This document shows, piece after piece, positions 32,151 to 42,203 of a DNA stretch of 52,232 nt. Under the pieces are notes generated by a model. That model was not told the DNA's origin and searched no databases. It saw nothing but the letters and a program-made list of their open reading frames with translations. Within the stretch, counting starts at the first letter, position 1. Each line of letters opens with the position of its first letter. The position numbers and the translations under genes were made by a program. Source of the DNA: Deltaproteobacteria bacterium (GTDB taxonomy: Bacteria > CG2-30-53-67); assembly GCA_013151235.1 (NCBI GenBank), contig JAADIO010000039.1, positions 1-52,232 on the forward strand, written 5' to 3'.

Positions 32151-34352
32151 ATGTCCAAGGAAATTGCCTCGGCGGCCATTCGGGCCTCTCACGAGATTAT
32201 TGAACGGGTAGACAAGATGCTGACGGAGGTTGCTGCGGAAAAGGGCGACGATTTTGCCTTTGAGTTTATCGACACCGGTTACTTCCTTCCACATCTCTAT
32301 GCCATGACCGGTTTTGCCGTCAAGACCATCGGCGATATGCGGACGGCCTTTGAAGAGTACGTTCGTCCTCTTCTGACGCCGGTACCCGACGAGCAGGTTT
32401 ACAAACCCTATCTGGGTGAGGCGCTGGATGCCGGCATGGCGACCCTTTTTGCACAGGAGATCCTGATGGCTCTCCGGTATATCCGGGGACTGGAACCGGT
32501 GACCGATCCCGAAATAGACCTGACGTATAACGGTTTCATTACCGATTCGATCCTCCGGGACCTCGGGTTCCAGCTTGTGGACGGTTCGATGCCGGGCTAC
32601 GTGGTGATCCTCGGCGCCGCCGAGAGTGACGAGCGGGCGGAACAGATCGTACGGGATCTGCAACAGAAGAATATCCTCATTTTCCTGGCGGGAAATGTGA
32701 AGGGGGAGAGCGTGACGAAGCAGCTCCACCGCCGCGGGGTGGAGATGGGGTGGCCGACGCGAATTGTGCCGCTCGGCCCCGACACGGAGCATGCCATTTA
32801 TGCTTTGCACTGGGCGGCCCGTGCCGGGCTGACCTTCGGGGGGTTGAAGCCGGGCGATTATCAGTTGAATTTGAAATATTCCCTCAACCGGGTCTTTGCT
32901 TTTGCGATTGTGTTAGGGGAACTGGACGACATGAAATGGGCCACCGGCGCCGGCGCCATCAATCAGGGCTTTCCGGCGGTCTGTGATACCGACGTTCCCG
33001 AGATCCGGCCCCGCGGTGTCTGTACCTATGAGCATGTGGTGCGGGAACTCGATCAGGACAAGATTGTCCAGACGGCGATTGAAACCCGGGGGCTCAAGAT
33101 CATTGTACAAAAACCGCCGATTACCGTGGCCTATGGTCCGGCCTTTGAAGGGGAGCGGATCCGGAAGGAAGATACCTATCTGGAATTCGGCGGCAACAAG
33201 TCGCCTGCCTTCGAACTGGTGCGGATGAAAGAGCTGGATGAGATTGAAGACGGGAAGGTCGAAGTCATCGGGACGGAGAATGTTGAGAAGTACGAGGCGG
33301 GCGGAGTCCTTCCTCTCGGTGTCGTGATTGAGGTTGCCGGCCGGAAGATGCAGAAGGATTTTGAGCCGGTCCTGGAGCGGAAGACCCACGATTTCGTCAA
33401 CATGGCCCAGGGGGTTTGGCACATGGGACAGCGGGACATCTGCTGGGCCCGGATCAGCAAGGACGCCTTCAACGAGGGGTTCCGGATCGAGCATTTCGGT
33501 GAGATCCATGTGGCGATGATGAAATCGAAGTTCCCGGCCATTACCGATAAGGTCCAGGTGAAGATTTATACCGATGAAGCGGATGTCCTGCGGATCCGGG
33601 AGGAGGCTCGGAAGGTCTATCACGAACGGGATATCCGGGTGGCCAATATGACCGACGAATCGGTGGATACCTACTATTCCTGTCTCCTCTGCCAGTCTTT
33701 TGCCCCGAACCATGTCTGCGTGGTCTCTCCCGAACGTCTCGGTCTCTGCGGCGCCGTAAACTGGATGGACGCCAAGGCGGCTTTCGAGATCAATCCGACG
33801 GGCGGGAACCAGCCGGTGAAAAAGGGAGAAACGACCGATGCAGTCAAGGGCCGCTGGAAAGGGGTGGATGAGTATGTGCAGAAGGAATCTCACGGCGCCC
33901 TGGACGGATTCTCCGCCTATTCCCTGATGGATGCGCCCATGACCTCCTGCGGATGTTTCGAGGCGATCGTGGCGCTGGTTCCGGAGGCCAACGGGATCAT
34001 GGTGGTTGACCGGGGCTACACTGGGATGACCCCCGTCGGGATGAAGTTCTCGACCCTTGCGGGGACCGTGGGCGGCGGGACTCAGACCCCGGGGTTCGTG
34101 GGGATCGGGAAATATTTTCTGACGAGCAAGAAGTTCCTGACGGCCGACGGCGGGTTTAAGCGAATCGTCTGGTTGACGACGAGCATCAAGAACCAGTTGG
34201 GTGAGGCCTTAAAGCAGCGGGCCGAGGAGATCGGTGACCCGGATTTTCTGGACAAAGTCGCGGATGAGACCGTGGCGACGGATGCCGAGCAGTTAGTCGA
34301 ATTCTTAAGCGAAAAAGAGCATCCGGCGTTAACCATGGATTCTATTTTTTAA
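32151..34352 (+). CDS. acsB: Acetyl-CoA synthase, CODH/ACS alpha/beta subunit
   Basis: A 733-residue enzyme joining a methyl group, CO and CoA to acetyl-CoA at the nickel-iron A-cluster. The full bacterial length with the N-terminal CODH-docking domain is present. A-cluster ligands are all found: Cys511, 514, 523 and 533 bind the 4Fe-4S part and proximal nickel, and Cys600-Gly-Cys602 binds the distal nickel. Each is shifted by exactly five from the Moorella numbering as I remember it. ATG 32151 is preceded by AGGAGG. The 167-base gap before it shows no gene. Confidence 0.96.
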   Translation: MSKEIASAAIRASHEIIERVDKMLTEVAAEKGDDFAFEFIDTGYFLPHLYAMTGFAVKTIGDMRTAFEEYVRPLLTPVPDEQVYKPYLGEALDAGMATLFAQEILMALRYIRGLEPVTDPEIDLTYNGFITDSILRDLGFQLVDGSMPGYVVILGAAESDERAEQIVRDLQQKNILIFLAGNVKGESVTKQLHRRGVEMGWPTRIVPLGPDTEHAIYALHWAARAGLTFGGLKPGDYQLNLKYSLNRVFAFAIVLGELDDMKWATGAGAINQGFPAVCDTDVPEIRPRGVCTYEHVVRELDQDKIVQTAIETRGLKIIVQKPPITVAYGPAFEGERIRKEDTYLEFGGNKSPAFELVRMKELDEIEDGKVEVIGTENVEKYEAGGVLPLGVVIEVAGRKMQKDFEPVLERKTHDFVNMAQGVWHMGQRDICWARISKDAFNEGFRIEHFGEIHVAMMKSKFPAITDKVQVKIYTDEADVLRIREEARKVYHERDIRVANMTDESVDTYYSCLLCQSFAPNHVCVVSPERLGLCGAVNWMDAKAAFEINPTGGNQPVKKGETTDAVKGRWKGVDEYVQKESHGALDGFSAYSLMDAPMTSCGCFEAIVALVPEANGIMVVDRGYTGMTPVGMKFSTLAGTVGGGTQTPGFVGIGKYFLTSKKFLTADGGFKRIVWLTTSIKNQLGEALKQRAEEIGDPDFLDKVADETVATDAEQLVEFLSEKEHPALTMDSIF

Positions 34353-34427
34353 GAGGTGTTTGAAAAACATCACATGGATCATTGTCCCTTTTGCAGAAAA
34401 CGCTGAGGAGGGAATAAGGAGTTTCCG

Positions 34428-36425
34428 ATGAATAAAGATGCAGCGAAACCTGAACTGATTAACCGTACCATAGATGAAACAGCGAAGGAACTTTTGAAGG
34501 TCGCGGAGAAGGAAGGAATTTCCACCGCCTTCCAGCGGGCCGAGGAGGTGAAGCCCTGCCCGATCGGGCGGGACGGTATGTGCTGCAAGCACTGCTTCAT
34601 GGGACCCTGCCGGATCACCAAGAAGACCCCCCGGGGGGTCTGCGGGGCCGATGTGGGTACAATCGCCGCCCGGAACTTCGGACGGATGGTCGCCGCCGGC
34701 GCCTCCGCCCATGCCGATCATGGACGGGACATGGCCTTCCTGCTCCTGGCCGCCGCCCGGGGAGAAACCGAGGGGATTACGATCAAGGATGTAAAAAAGC
34801 TTCATGCCGTGGCCGGGCATCTCGGGATCGAGACGGAGGGAAAAGAAAAAGAAAAAATCGGCGAAGAGGTCGCCCTGAAGTTCATCGAGGACTTTGGACG
34901 TCAGAAGGGACAGCCTTATTACATCTCCCGTGCCCCGAAAAAACGGCAGGAACTCTGGGCCGAGAAGGGATTGACTCCGCGGGGGCTGGATCGGGAAATC
35001 GTGGAGATGATGCACCGGACGCACATGGGGGTCGACCAGGACCCGAAGAGTCTTCTCCATCACTCCATGCGAACCTCTCTCACCGACGGTTGGGGGGGGG
35101 CCATGATTGCGACGGACATTTCCGATATCCTCTATGGAACACCGCGGGCGATCAAGGCGAAGGCGAGTGTGGGATTGCTGAAGGAAGACGAGGTAAACAT
35201 TGTGGTCCATGGGCACGAGCCGTCTTTATCGGAGATGATGGTGGTCGCCTCCCAGGAACCGGAGATCCTGGAGTATGCCAAGTCGAAGGGAGCCAGCGGG
35301 ATCAACCTTGCCGGGATCTGCTGTACCGCGAATGAGGTTCTCATGCGACAGGGGATCGGATCGGCGGGGAACTTTCTCAACCAGGAACTGACGATTCTGA
35401 CCGGCGCCGTGGATGCCATGGTCGTCGATGTTCAGTGTATCATGGAGTCGCTGGCCGACGTGGCCGGACACTATCACACCAAACTGATCACGAGTTCGCC
35501 CAAGGCCCATATCCCCGGAGCGATCCACATTGAGTTTGAAGAAGAACATGCCATGTCGGTGGCCCGCAAGGTACTGAGAACTGCGATCGATAACTTCCCG
35601 AACCGGAAAAAAGGGACTATTACCCTGCCCGATTATGTGAGCGAACTGGTCGGTGGATTTTCCCATGAATACATCAAGTATATGCAGGGGGGAACCTACC
35701 GGGGATCCTTCCGGCCCCTCAACGATGCCATCATGGACGGGAGGATCCAGGGGGTCGTCGGGATCGTCGGCTGCAACAATCCCCGGAATGTCCAGGACTC
35801 TGAAATCGTGAATCTCACCCGCGAGTTTATCAGCCGGGATATCCTCGTGGTGGCCACCGGTTGCGGCGGGATCGCCTGCGGAAAGCAGGGGCTGCTTGCG
35901 CCGGAGACGATGGAAGCGGCCGGTCCGGGGTTGAAACAGGTCTGTGAAGCCATCGGGATCTCCCCGGTCCTTCATGTCGGTTCCTGCGTCGACAACTCCC
36001 GGATTCTGACGATTGCCGCCGACATGGTTGCCGAAGGGGGCCTGGGGGATGATATCAGCGAGTTGCCTGTCGTGGGGCTCTGTCCGGAATGGATGTCGGA
36101 GAAGGCCCTGGCGATCGGAACTTATTTTGTCGCTTCCGGGGTCTACACGATCTTCGGGGTCGGATCGCCCGTGGCCGGCAGTGAAGAGGTAACCCGCCTC
36201 ATTTCCGAAGGATGGGAGCAGGAAGTCGGCGGGAAACTTGAATTTGTCGTTGATCGTGCAGAAGTCATTCAACGGACCGTGGATCATCTGGTTCAGAAAC
36301 GGAAAGTCCTGGGGATTACGGAATACGCTCCCGGGAAATTCGGTGCGGAAAAGGTCCTCATGGATATGGCGGACCGGCGGAAGCTGGAAGATGAACAGAA
36401 GGCCAAGGCCGAGGCGAAGGGATGA
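34428..36425 (+). CDS. acsA: Carbon-monoxide dehydrogenase catalytic subunit (CODH beta)
   Basis: A 665-residue nickel-iron enzyme that reduces CO2 to CO for AcsB or oxidises CO. The N-terminal cysteine set for the D and B clusters is CPIGRDGMCCKHCFMGPCRI with GVCG, given here as CPIGRDGMCCKHC and FMGPCRI. Later cysteines in LAGICCTANE, GIVGCNNPRN, TGCGGIACGKQG and VGSCVDNSRI fit the C-cluster. The gene follows acsB by 75 bases and overlaps the next gene (ATGA). It is also named cooS in CO-oxidisers; the neighbouring acsB supports the acetyl-CoA pathway role. Confidence 0.95.
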   Translation: MNKDAAKPELINRTIDETAKELLKVAEKEGISTAFQRAEEVKPCPIGRDGMCCKHCFMGPCRITKKTPRGVCGADVGTIAARNFGRMVAAGASAHADHGRDMAFLLLAAARGETEGITIKDVKKLHAVAGHLGIETEGKEKEKIGEEVALKFIEDFGRQKGQPYYISRAPKKRQELWAEKGLTPRGLDREIVEMMHRTHMGVDQDPKSLLHHSMRTSLTDGWGGAMIATDISDILYGTPRAIKAKASVGLLKEDEVNIVVHGHEPSLSEMMVVASQEPEILEYAKSKGASGINLAGICCTANEVLMRQGIGSAGNFLNQELTILTGAVDAMVVDVQCIMESLADVAGHYHTKLITSSPKAHIPGAIHIEFEEEHAMSVARKVLRTAIDNFPNRKKGTITLPDYVSELVGGFSHEYIKYMQGGTYRGSFRPLNDAIMDGRIQGVVGIVGCNNPRNVQDSEIVNLTREFISRDILVVATGCGGIACGKQGLLAPETMEAAGPGLKQVCEAIGISPVLHVGSCVDNSRILTIAADMVAEGGLGDDISELPVVGLCPEWMSEKALAIGTYFVASGVYTIFGVGSPVAGSEEVTRLISEGWEQEVGGKLEFVVDRAEVIQRTVDHLVQKRKVLGITEYAPGKFGAEKVLMDMADRRKLEDEQKAKAEAKG

Positions 36426-36976
36426 AAAAGGAACAGACAACGAAACGATCCGTACAGGGCGGCAATGGGAAGACCCGGAAGAAGGTGGCGAAAAAACGGA
36501 AGCGTAAGGCACCGGAGGCAGCGGACCTGACGATTGTCGACGAAATCATCGGCCGCCATCAGGGAGCGGAGGGGGCATTGATTCCCGTTCTGCAGGAAGT
36601 TCAGGGGCATTACGGATACATTCCGGAAGGTGCTGTGCCCCGGATCGCCGAGGGATTGAAGGTTTATCCGAGCAGCATCTACGGGGTGATGACCTTCTAT
36701 TCGCAGTTTAACCTGAAGCCGATGGGAAAAAATATCATCCGTGTCTGCTGTGGTACGGCCTGTCATGTCAAGGGAGCGGAACGGGTGAGCAGTAAATTCA
36801 AGGAAATCCTCAAGGTCCCCATGGGGGAGACCACGGAAGACCGGAATTTTACCCTGGAACAGGTGGCCTGTATCGGCGCCTGTTCTCTGGCGCCGGCCGT
36901 GATGGTCAACGATGAGGTTCATGGCAAGGTCACACCGGATGAAGCGGTGAAGATCCTGGATCAATATAAATCATAA
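36422..36976 (+). CDS. NuoE-like 2Fe-2S subunit of NAD-linked formate dehydrogenase
   Basis: A 184-residue thioredoxin-like 2Fe-2S protein of the NuoE/HndA type. The helical part includes LIPVLQEVQGHYGYIPE, and the cluster ligands are in CCGTACHVKGA and CIGACSLAPAV. The first 35 residues are a lysine/arginine-rich extension not usual for the family. It starts inside the acsA stop codon, so it is translated with CODH. With the next two genes it forms the electron-input module that joins formate dehydrogenase to NAD(P)H, possibly with ferredoxin. Confidence 0.9.
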   Translation: MKKEQTTKRSVQGGNGKTRKKVAKKRKRKAPEAADLTIVDEIIGRHQGAEGALIPVLQEVQGHYGYIPEGAVPRIAEGLKVYPSSIYGVMTFYSQFNLKPMGKNIIRVCCGTACHVKGAERVSSKFKEILKVPMGETTEDRNFTLEQVACIGACSLAPAVMVNDEVHGKVTPDEAVKILDQYKS

Positions 36977-36978
36977 AG

Positions 36979-37010
36979 AACCGTTTAAACAGTTCAGGCG
37001 GCTTAAACGA
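36979..37010. repeat. GGTTAAAC-type repeat, copy 3 (diverged)
   Basis: AACCGTTTAAACAGTTCAGG and following bases resemble the inverse of the repeat at 23859 and 28506 with several changes. It fills the gap between the NuoE-like and NuoF-like genes. Confidence 0.45.
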
Positions 37011-37032
37011 CTTGCACTCTTAAGGTTATCGC

Positions 37033-38910
37033 ATGGCAAAAAAGACGAGGAAGAGTACGGATCATCGGATACGTATCATGGTCGGGATGGGGACCTGCGG
37101 ACGTGCGGCCGGCGGGATGAAGGTTTTTGATGCCCTCGACCAACTCCTTCAGGCGGACAAAGTCAAGGCGGAGTTGGAACAGACCGGGTGTATCGGGATG
37201 TGTTCGCAGGAGGTCCTGGTCGATGTACAGTTGCCGGGCAGGACTCGTGTACTTTACGGAAACATCAAACCGATCAAGGAGAAACATCTCAAAATCCTCG
37301 AACAGATCGTCAAAGAGCATCTGATTGGAGGGGAGGTCGTCAAGGAGCATGTCCTCGGACAGATCCGGCCGGAGAACGGCGAGAAACCTTTTGATGATAT
37401 TCCCTACTACGAGGAACTCTCTTTCAACTCCGCACAGGAACGGATTGTTCTCCGGAACTGCGGTTCCATGGATCCCGAGAGTATCGGCGAGTATTGTGCC
37501 CGTGACGGTTACAAGGCGCTGACAAAGGTTTTAAAGGAGATGACCCCGGAAGAGGTGGTCGACGAGATGAAACTCTCGGGACTTCGCGGGCGGGGCGGTG
37601 CCGGTTTTCCCACCGGACTCAAGTGGGGTTTTGCGGCCATGTCCCGGTCCGATGTGAAGTATATGATCTGCAACGCCGACGAAGGGGATCCCGGGGCCTT
37701 CATGGATCGCTCCGTGCTCGAAGGGGACCCCCACTCCGTCCTTGAGGGGATGGCAATCGGCGGCTATGCCATGGGGGCGCATACCGGGTATATCTACGTC
37801 CGGGCCGAATACCCCCTGGCGATCAAACGCCTGAAGATTGCTATTGCTCAGGCCGGGGAGCGGGGCCTTCTCGGAAAGAATATTCTGAAAACGGGTTTTG
37901 ATTTTGAGATCTTCATCAAACAGGGAGCCGGGGCCTTTGTCTGCGGAGAAGAGACGGCCCTGATTGCCTCGATCGAAGGCAAAAGAGGGATGCCCCGTCC
38001 CAAGCCGCCCTTTCCTGCGAATCACGGGCTCTGGGGAAAGCCGACGAATATCAATAATGTCGAGACCCTTGCCAACGTTGCGCCGATCATCCTGAAGGGG
38101 GGCGCCTGGTATGCCGGTTTCGGCACGGAAAAGAGCAAGGGGACCAAGGTCTTTGCCCTGGCGGGGAAGATCAGCAATCCCGGTCTGATCGAAGTCCCCA
38201 TGGGCAAACCGCTCAGGGAAATCATCTACGATATCGGCGGCGGCTGTCCCGGCGGGAAAGCCTTCAAGGCGGTCCAGACCGGCGGCCCTTCGGGGGGATG
38301 TATCCCTGCGTCGATTATCGATACCCCCGTCGATTACGAATCGCTCGCTCAGGCCGGGGCGATCATGGGATCGGGCGGCATGGTGGTCATGGATGAGAAC
38401 ACCTGTATGGTCGAGATGGCCCGTTATTTTCTCAATTTTACCCAAGAGGAGTCGTGCGGGAAATGTGTTCCCTGCCGGGTCGGGACCAAACGGATGCTCG
38501 AGATCCTCGAACGGATTGTGGAGGGAAAGGGGAAAGAAGGGGACGTGGAACTCTTAAAGGACCTGGGGGAGGATGTCAAGGCGGCTTCTCTCTGCGGCCT
38601 GGGGCAGACGGCGCCCAATCCGGTTCTTTCCACGATTCGATATTTTCAGGACGAGTATGATGCCCACATCCATGAGAAACGCTGTCCGGCCGGTGTCTGC
38701 AAAGCGCTCTTCCAGTACCGGGTGGAAGATCCTTTCTGCAAGATGTGCGGCCTCTGCGTCCGAAAGTGTCCTGTGGGGGCCATCCAGGGCGGGCCGAAGA
38801 AAATTGCGAAGATCATAGACAGCAAATGCGTCAAGTGCGGTGTTTGTATCGAGGTCTGTCCCTTTGAGGCCATTACGCAGGTTGACACTCATGAGAAATC
38901 CGAGACATAA
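37033..38910 (+). CDS. NuoF-like NAD(H)/FMN-binding subunit with ferredoxin domains
   Basis: A 625-residue flavoprotein of the HndC/HydB type. In order: a thioredoxin-like 2Fe-2S domain (GTCGRAAGG and CIGMCSQ), the NADH/FMN domain (GRGGAGFPTGLKWGF, CNADEGDPGAFMDRS), an SLBB segment, the NuoF 4Fe-4S motif CGKCVPCRVGTKRM, and two C-terminal 4Fe-4S motifs, CKMCGLCVRKCPVG and CVKCGVCIEVCPFEA. Subunits of this make-up occur in NAD-dependent and electron-bifurcating hydrogenases and formate dehydrogenases. It lies between the NuoE-like gene and fdhA. Whether the complex bifurcates cannot be read from the sequence. Confidence 0.92.
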   Translation: MAKKTRKSTDHRIRIMVGMGTCGRAAGGMKVFDALDQLLQADKVKAELEQTGCIGMCSQEVLVDVQLPGRTRVLYGNIKPIKEKHLKILEQIVKEHLIGGEVVKEHVLGQIRPENGEKPFDDIPYYEELSFNSAQERIVLRNCGSMDPESIGEYCARDGYKALTKVLKEMTPEEVVDEMKLSGLRGRGGAGFPTGLKWGFAAMSRSDVKYMICNADEGDPGAFMDRSVLEGDPHSVLEGMAIGGYAMGAHTGYIYVRAEYPLAIKRLKIAIAQAGERGLLGKNILKTGFDFEIFIKQGAGAFVCGEETALIASIEGKRGMPRPKPPFPANHGLWGKPTNINNVETLANVAPIILKGGAWYAGFGTEKSKGTKVFALAGKISNPGLIEVPMGKPLREIIYDIGGGCPGGKAFKAVQTGGPSGGCIPASIIDTPVDYESLAQAGAIMGSGGMVVMDENTCMVEMARYFLNFTQEESCGKCVPCRVGTKRMLEILERIVEGKGKEGDVELLKDLGEDVKAASLCGLGQTAPNPVLSTIRYFQDEYDAHIHEKRCPAGVCKALFQYRVEDPFCKMCGLCVRKCPVGAIQGGPKKIAKIIDSKCVKCGVCIEVCPFEAITQVDTHEKSET

Positions 38911-38974
38911 ACTTCGGGAAGATCTTCCGGAGAGCCGACAGTCACATCCCTGACAAGGACATTGAGGTACTCTT

Positions 38975-41668
38975 ATGAACGTAACGATTAACGGCAAGGT
39001 CATTGACGCCCGGCCGGAAAGCACGATCCTGGAGGTGGCACGGGAAGGGGGGATTCATATCCCTACGCTCTGTTATCACAAGCAGCTTTCGCCTTACGGG
39101 GGCTGTCGGCTCTGTATCGTCGAGGTCGAAGGAATTCCCCGGCTGGTGGCTTCCTGCACGACACCGGTCACGGACGGGATGGTGGTCAAGACCGATACGG
39201 AGCAGATCCGGAAGGTACGAAAGACCATTGTTGAACTGATTCTCTCCAACCATCCGAATGAATGTATGGTCTGCGAACAGAACGGTCGATGCGAACTGCA
39301 GGATCTGGCTTACGAATTCGGATTAAAAGAGATCCGGTTCCAGGGAGAAAAGAGTGTCTATCCGATTCAGAATCAGAACCCCCTGATCGAGCGGGACTAC
39401 AACAAGTGTATTCTCTGCGGCCGTTGTGTCCGGATGTGCGATGAGGTCCAGGGGGTTGGCGCCGTTGATTTTTCCAATCGCGGGTTCCATGCCAAGATCG
39501 CGACGGAGTACGACGGGGTGCTGGCCTGTGAATTTTGCGGGAACTGTGTCGAGGCTTGTCCCGTGGGGGCGCTGACCGGGAAAATCTCGCGGTACAAGGG
39601 GCGTTCCTGGGAGGCGAAGAAGGTCCGGACGGTTTGCAACTACTGCGGTTGCGGCTGTACGATTACGATGCATGCCAAGGAGGGGCAGGTGATCCGGGTC
39701 AGCCGGGCGGACGGCGCCACCGTCAATGACGGCTGCATGTGCGTCAAGGGGAAGTTCGGGTTCGAGTATATCAACCATGAAGACCGTTTGACGACCCCCC
39801 TGGTTCGAAAAGACGGCAAGCTGGTGGAGGCGACCTGGGAGGAGGCCCTCGAGCGGGTGGCGGAGAACCTGGGGCGGATCAAGCAGGACTATGGCAGCAA
39901 CAGTATCGGCGGCCTCTGCTCGGCCAAGTGCACCAACGAAGATAATTATGTTTTTCAGAAGTTCATGCGAACGGTGATCGGCACCAACAATGTTGATCAC
40001 TGTGCACGGTATTGACACAGCTCCACGGTCGCCGGTCTGGTGGCCTCCTTTGGAAGCGGTGCGATGACGAACTCGATTGAGGAGTTTGTCCATTCCAATG
40101 CCTATTTCGTGATCGGGTCCAACACCACGGAGGCGCACCCGATTATTGCGCTCCAGTTGAAAAAAGGTGTCCGGTTCAACGGGGCGAAGCTGGTTGTGGC
40201 GGACCCCCGGGAGATTCCGCTGACCCGGTATGCCGACCTCTGGCTCCGGCACCGGCCGGGGACGGACGCTGCCCTGATCAACGGCCTGATGCACCTGATT
40301 CTCAAGGAGGGGCTGGAAGACCGGGAATTCGTCCGAGACCGGACCGAGAATTTTGACGCACTGAAGAAGGTCTTGAAAAAATATACGCCAGCCTATACGG
40401 AGAAGGTCACCGGTGTTCCGAAAGAGAAGTTGCAGGAAGCGGCACGGATTATCGGGACGGAAGAACGTGTGGCCTTCTTTTATGCCATGGGGATTACCCA
40501 GCATGTGATGGGGACCGAGAACGTCATGAGTGTGGCCAATCTTGCCATGTTGACGGGGAATGTCGGCAAACCGGGGACGGGTGTCAATCCTCTGCGGGGA
40601 CAGAGCAATGTCCAGGGGGCCTGTGACATGGGCGGGCTCTTTGACTACTATCCCGGATATCAGCGGGTCGATCAGGAGGCAAACCGGCAAAAGTTCTCCA
40701 AGGCCTGGCGGTGCGATACCTTGAGCCGGGAACCGGGGCTTCCCGCCACGGGCATGGTGAATGCCGCAATTGAGGGAAAGGTGAAGGCCCTCTATGTGAT
40801 GGGGGAAAACCCGATCCTTTCCGATCCCGATATCGGTCATACGGAGAAGGCTTTTGCAAATCTTGAATTCCTGCTGGTGCAGGACATCTTCCTGACCGAG
40901 ACGGCGGCCCTGGCGGATGTGGTGCTGCCTGCAGCGAGTTTTGCCGAGAAAGACGGGACCTTCACCAACACGGAGCGGCGTGTGCAGCGGGTCCGGGAGG
41001 TGATTGAGCCGGTGGGAGGCAGCCGGGTCGACTGGAAGATTCTTGCGGCGATTGCCGAAAAGATGGGACGGCCGATGCACTTTCAGGACAGCGCCGGAAT
41101 TTTCGATGAAATGGCTTCCGTGACCCCCCTTTACGGTGGAATCTCGCACGAGCGTCTGGAGCGGGGGAGTTTGCAGTGGCCCTGCCCGGATGCCGATCAT
41201 CCCGGAACGCCCTATCTGCATAAAGGGAAGTTCTCCCGGGGCAAGGGATTCTTTTCTCCCGTGGATTACAAACCGCCGACGGAACTTCCGGATGCAAAGT
41301 ATCCCTTCCTCCTGACGACGGGGCGGATGCTCTCTCATTATCATACGGGCAGCATGACCCGACGGTCCGGGGGGCTTCATGAACTCTGTCCGGAAGGGTT
41401 TGTCGAGATCCATCCCCGGGACGCGAAGAAGCTCAAGATCAAGGATGGGGAAGAGATTCGTCTCACATCCCGCCGCGGAACAGTGACGGTGAAGGCGAAG
41501 ATCACCCGGCGTGTCCCTCCGAAAGTGGTCTATATGAATTTTCATTTTGCCGAATCGGCGGCCAATCGCCTGACCATTGCCGCCCTTGATCCTCTTTCAG
41601 GGATTGCCGAAGCAAAGGTCTGTGCCGTGAAGGTGGAAAAGATGCAGTCCGTGAAGGTGACGGTTTAA
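38975..41668 (+). CDS. fdhA: Selenocysteine formate dehydrogenase catalytic subunit
   Basis: An 897-residue molybdenum/tungsten enzyme reducing CO2 to formate, the first methyl-branch step. The reading frame passes through a UGA at 40013-40015 that encodes selenocysteine 347 in CARY-Sec-HSSTVAG, the exact active-site context of formate dehydrogenases. N-terminal domains are a 2Fe-2S ferredoxin (CYHKQ, GGCRLC), a His/Cys cluster (HPNECMVCEQNGRC), two 4Fe-4S motifs (CILCGRCVRMC, CEFCGNCVEAC) and the enzyme's own CNYCGCGC cluster. Simple gene callers would split it in two at 40015. It completes the NuoE/NuoF/FdhA complex and is followed by fhs, which uses the formate. Confidence 0.95.
40013..40045 (+). 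promoter_or_regulatory. Bacterial SECIS element of fdhA
   Basis: Twelve bases after the UGA, GGTCGCC (40027-40033) pairs with GGTGGCC (40039-40045), seven pairs including two G-U wobbles, around the loop GGTCT. The same GGTCT loop occurs in the Escherichia coli fdhF element. It should bind SelB with the selenocysteine tRNA. Confidence 0.8.
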
Positions 41669-41681
41669 GGAGGAAGGTGCC

Positions 41682-42140
41682 ATGGGAATGATTGATATCC
41701 TGAGGGTCAATCCGCTCTTTGTCGATCTGACCGACCGGGAGCTGGAAAAAGTGGTGGAGGTTGTTCAGAAGAAGAAATGTGGCGCCGGCAGTGAAATCTT
41801 TGATGAAAATATGCCGGGTCGGGAACTCTACATTATTCTAAGCGGCAAGATCCGGATTGTGAAAATCACGCGTGAAGGGGAACGTCAGACCCTGAGTGTT
41901 CTGAAACCTGGAAGTTTCTTCGGGGAACTCTCTCTTCTGGACGGCCGGAAACATTCCGCCTCCGCCGAGGCCGTGGAGGATTCCACCCTGCTTGTCTTGA
42001 CGCAGCAATCGCTGGCGTCGATCGAGAAGAATCACCCCGAAGTGGCCCTGAAGGTGATCAAGAACATGGCGCTGAAGATCAGCGGTATCCTTCGGGAGAT
42101 GAACGAAAAGTTCATGGGGATGGTGAACTATATGTGGTAA
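41682..42140 (+). CDS. Single-domain cyclic-nucleotide-binding protein
   Basis: A 152-residue protein with one Crp-type nucleotide-binding domain and no DNA-binding domain. The beta-roll is clear: ELYIILSGKIRIVK, LSVLKPGSFFGELSLLDG (phosphate-binding cassette, normally GEx(2)LL) and RKHSASAEAVEDSTLLVLT. A helix follows to the C-terminus. The phosphate-binding arginine is not in its usual place (RKHSAS where RxAx is common), so ligand binding is uncertain. It sits 13 bases after fdhA and before fhs, suggesting a regulatory subunit, but no partner is evident. Confidence 0.82.
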   Translation: MGMIDILRVNPLFVDLTDRELEKVVEVVQKKKCGAGSEIFDENMPGRELYIILSGKIRIVKITREGERQTLSVLKPGSFFGELSLLDGRKHSASAEAVEDSTLLVLTQQSLASIEKNHPEVALKVIKNMALKISGILREMNEKFMGMVNYMW

Positions 42141-42203
42141 TGGAAAAGCGTTCCGTTTTTTCATGTTGTCAAACCAATCTATCAACTGGAACGGGAGGAG
42201 ATC

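Noticed and set aside
40040-41668. A separate gene starting at GTG 40040
   Set aside because: It is the continuation of fdhA after the selenocysteine UGA; there is no ribosome binding site and the molybdopterin domain would be cut in the middle.
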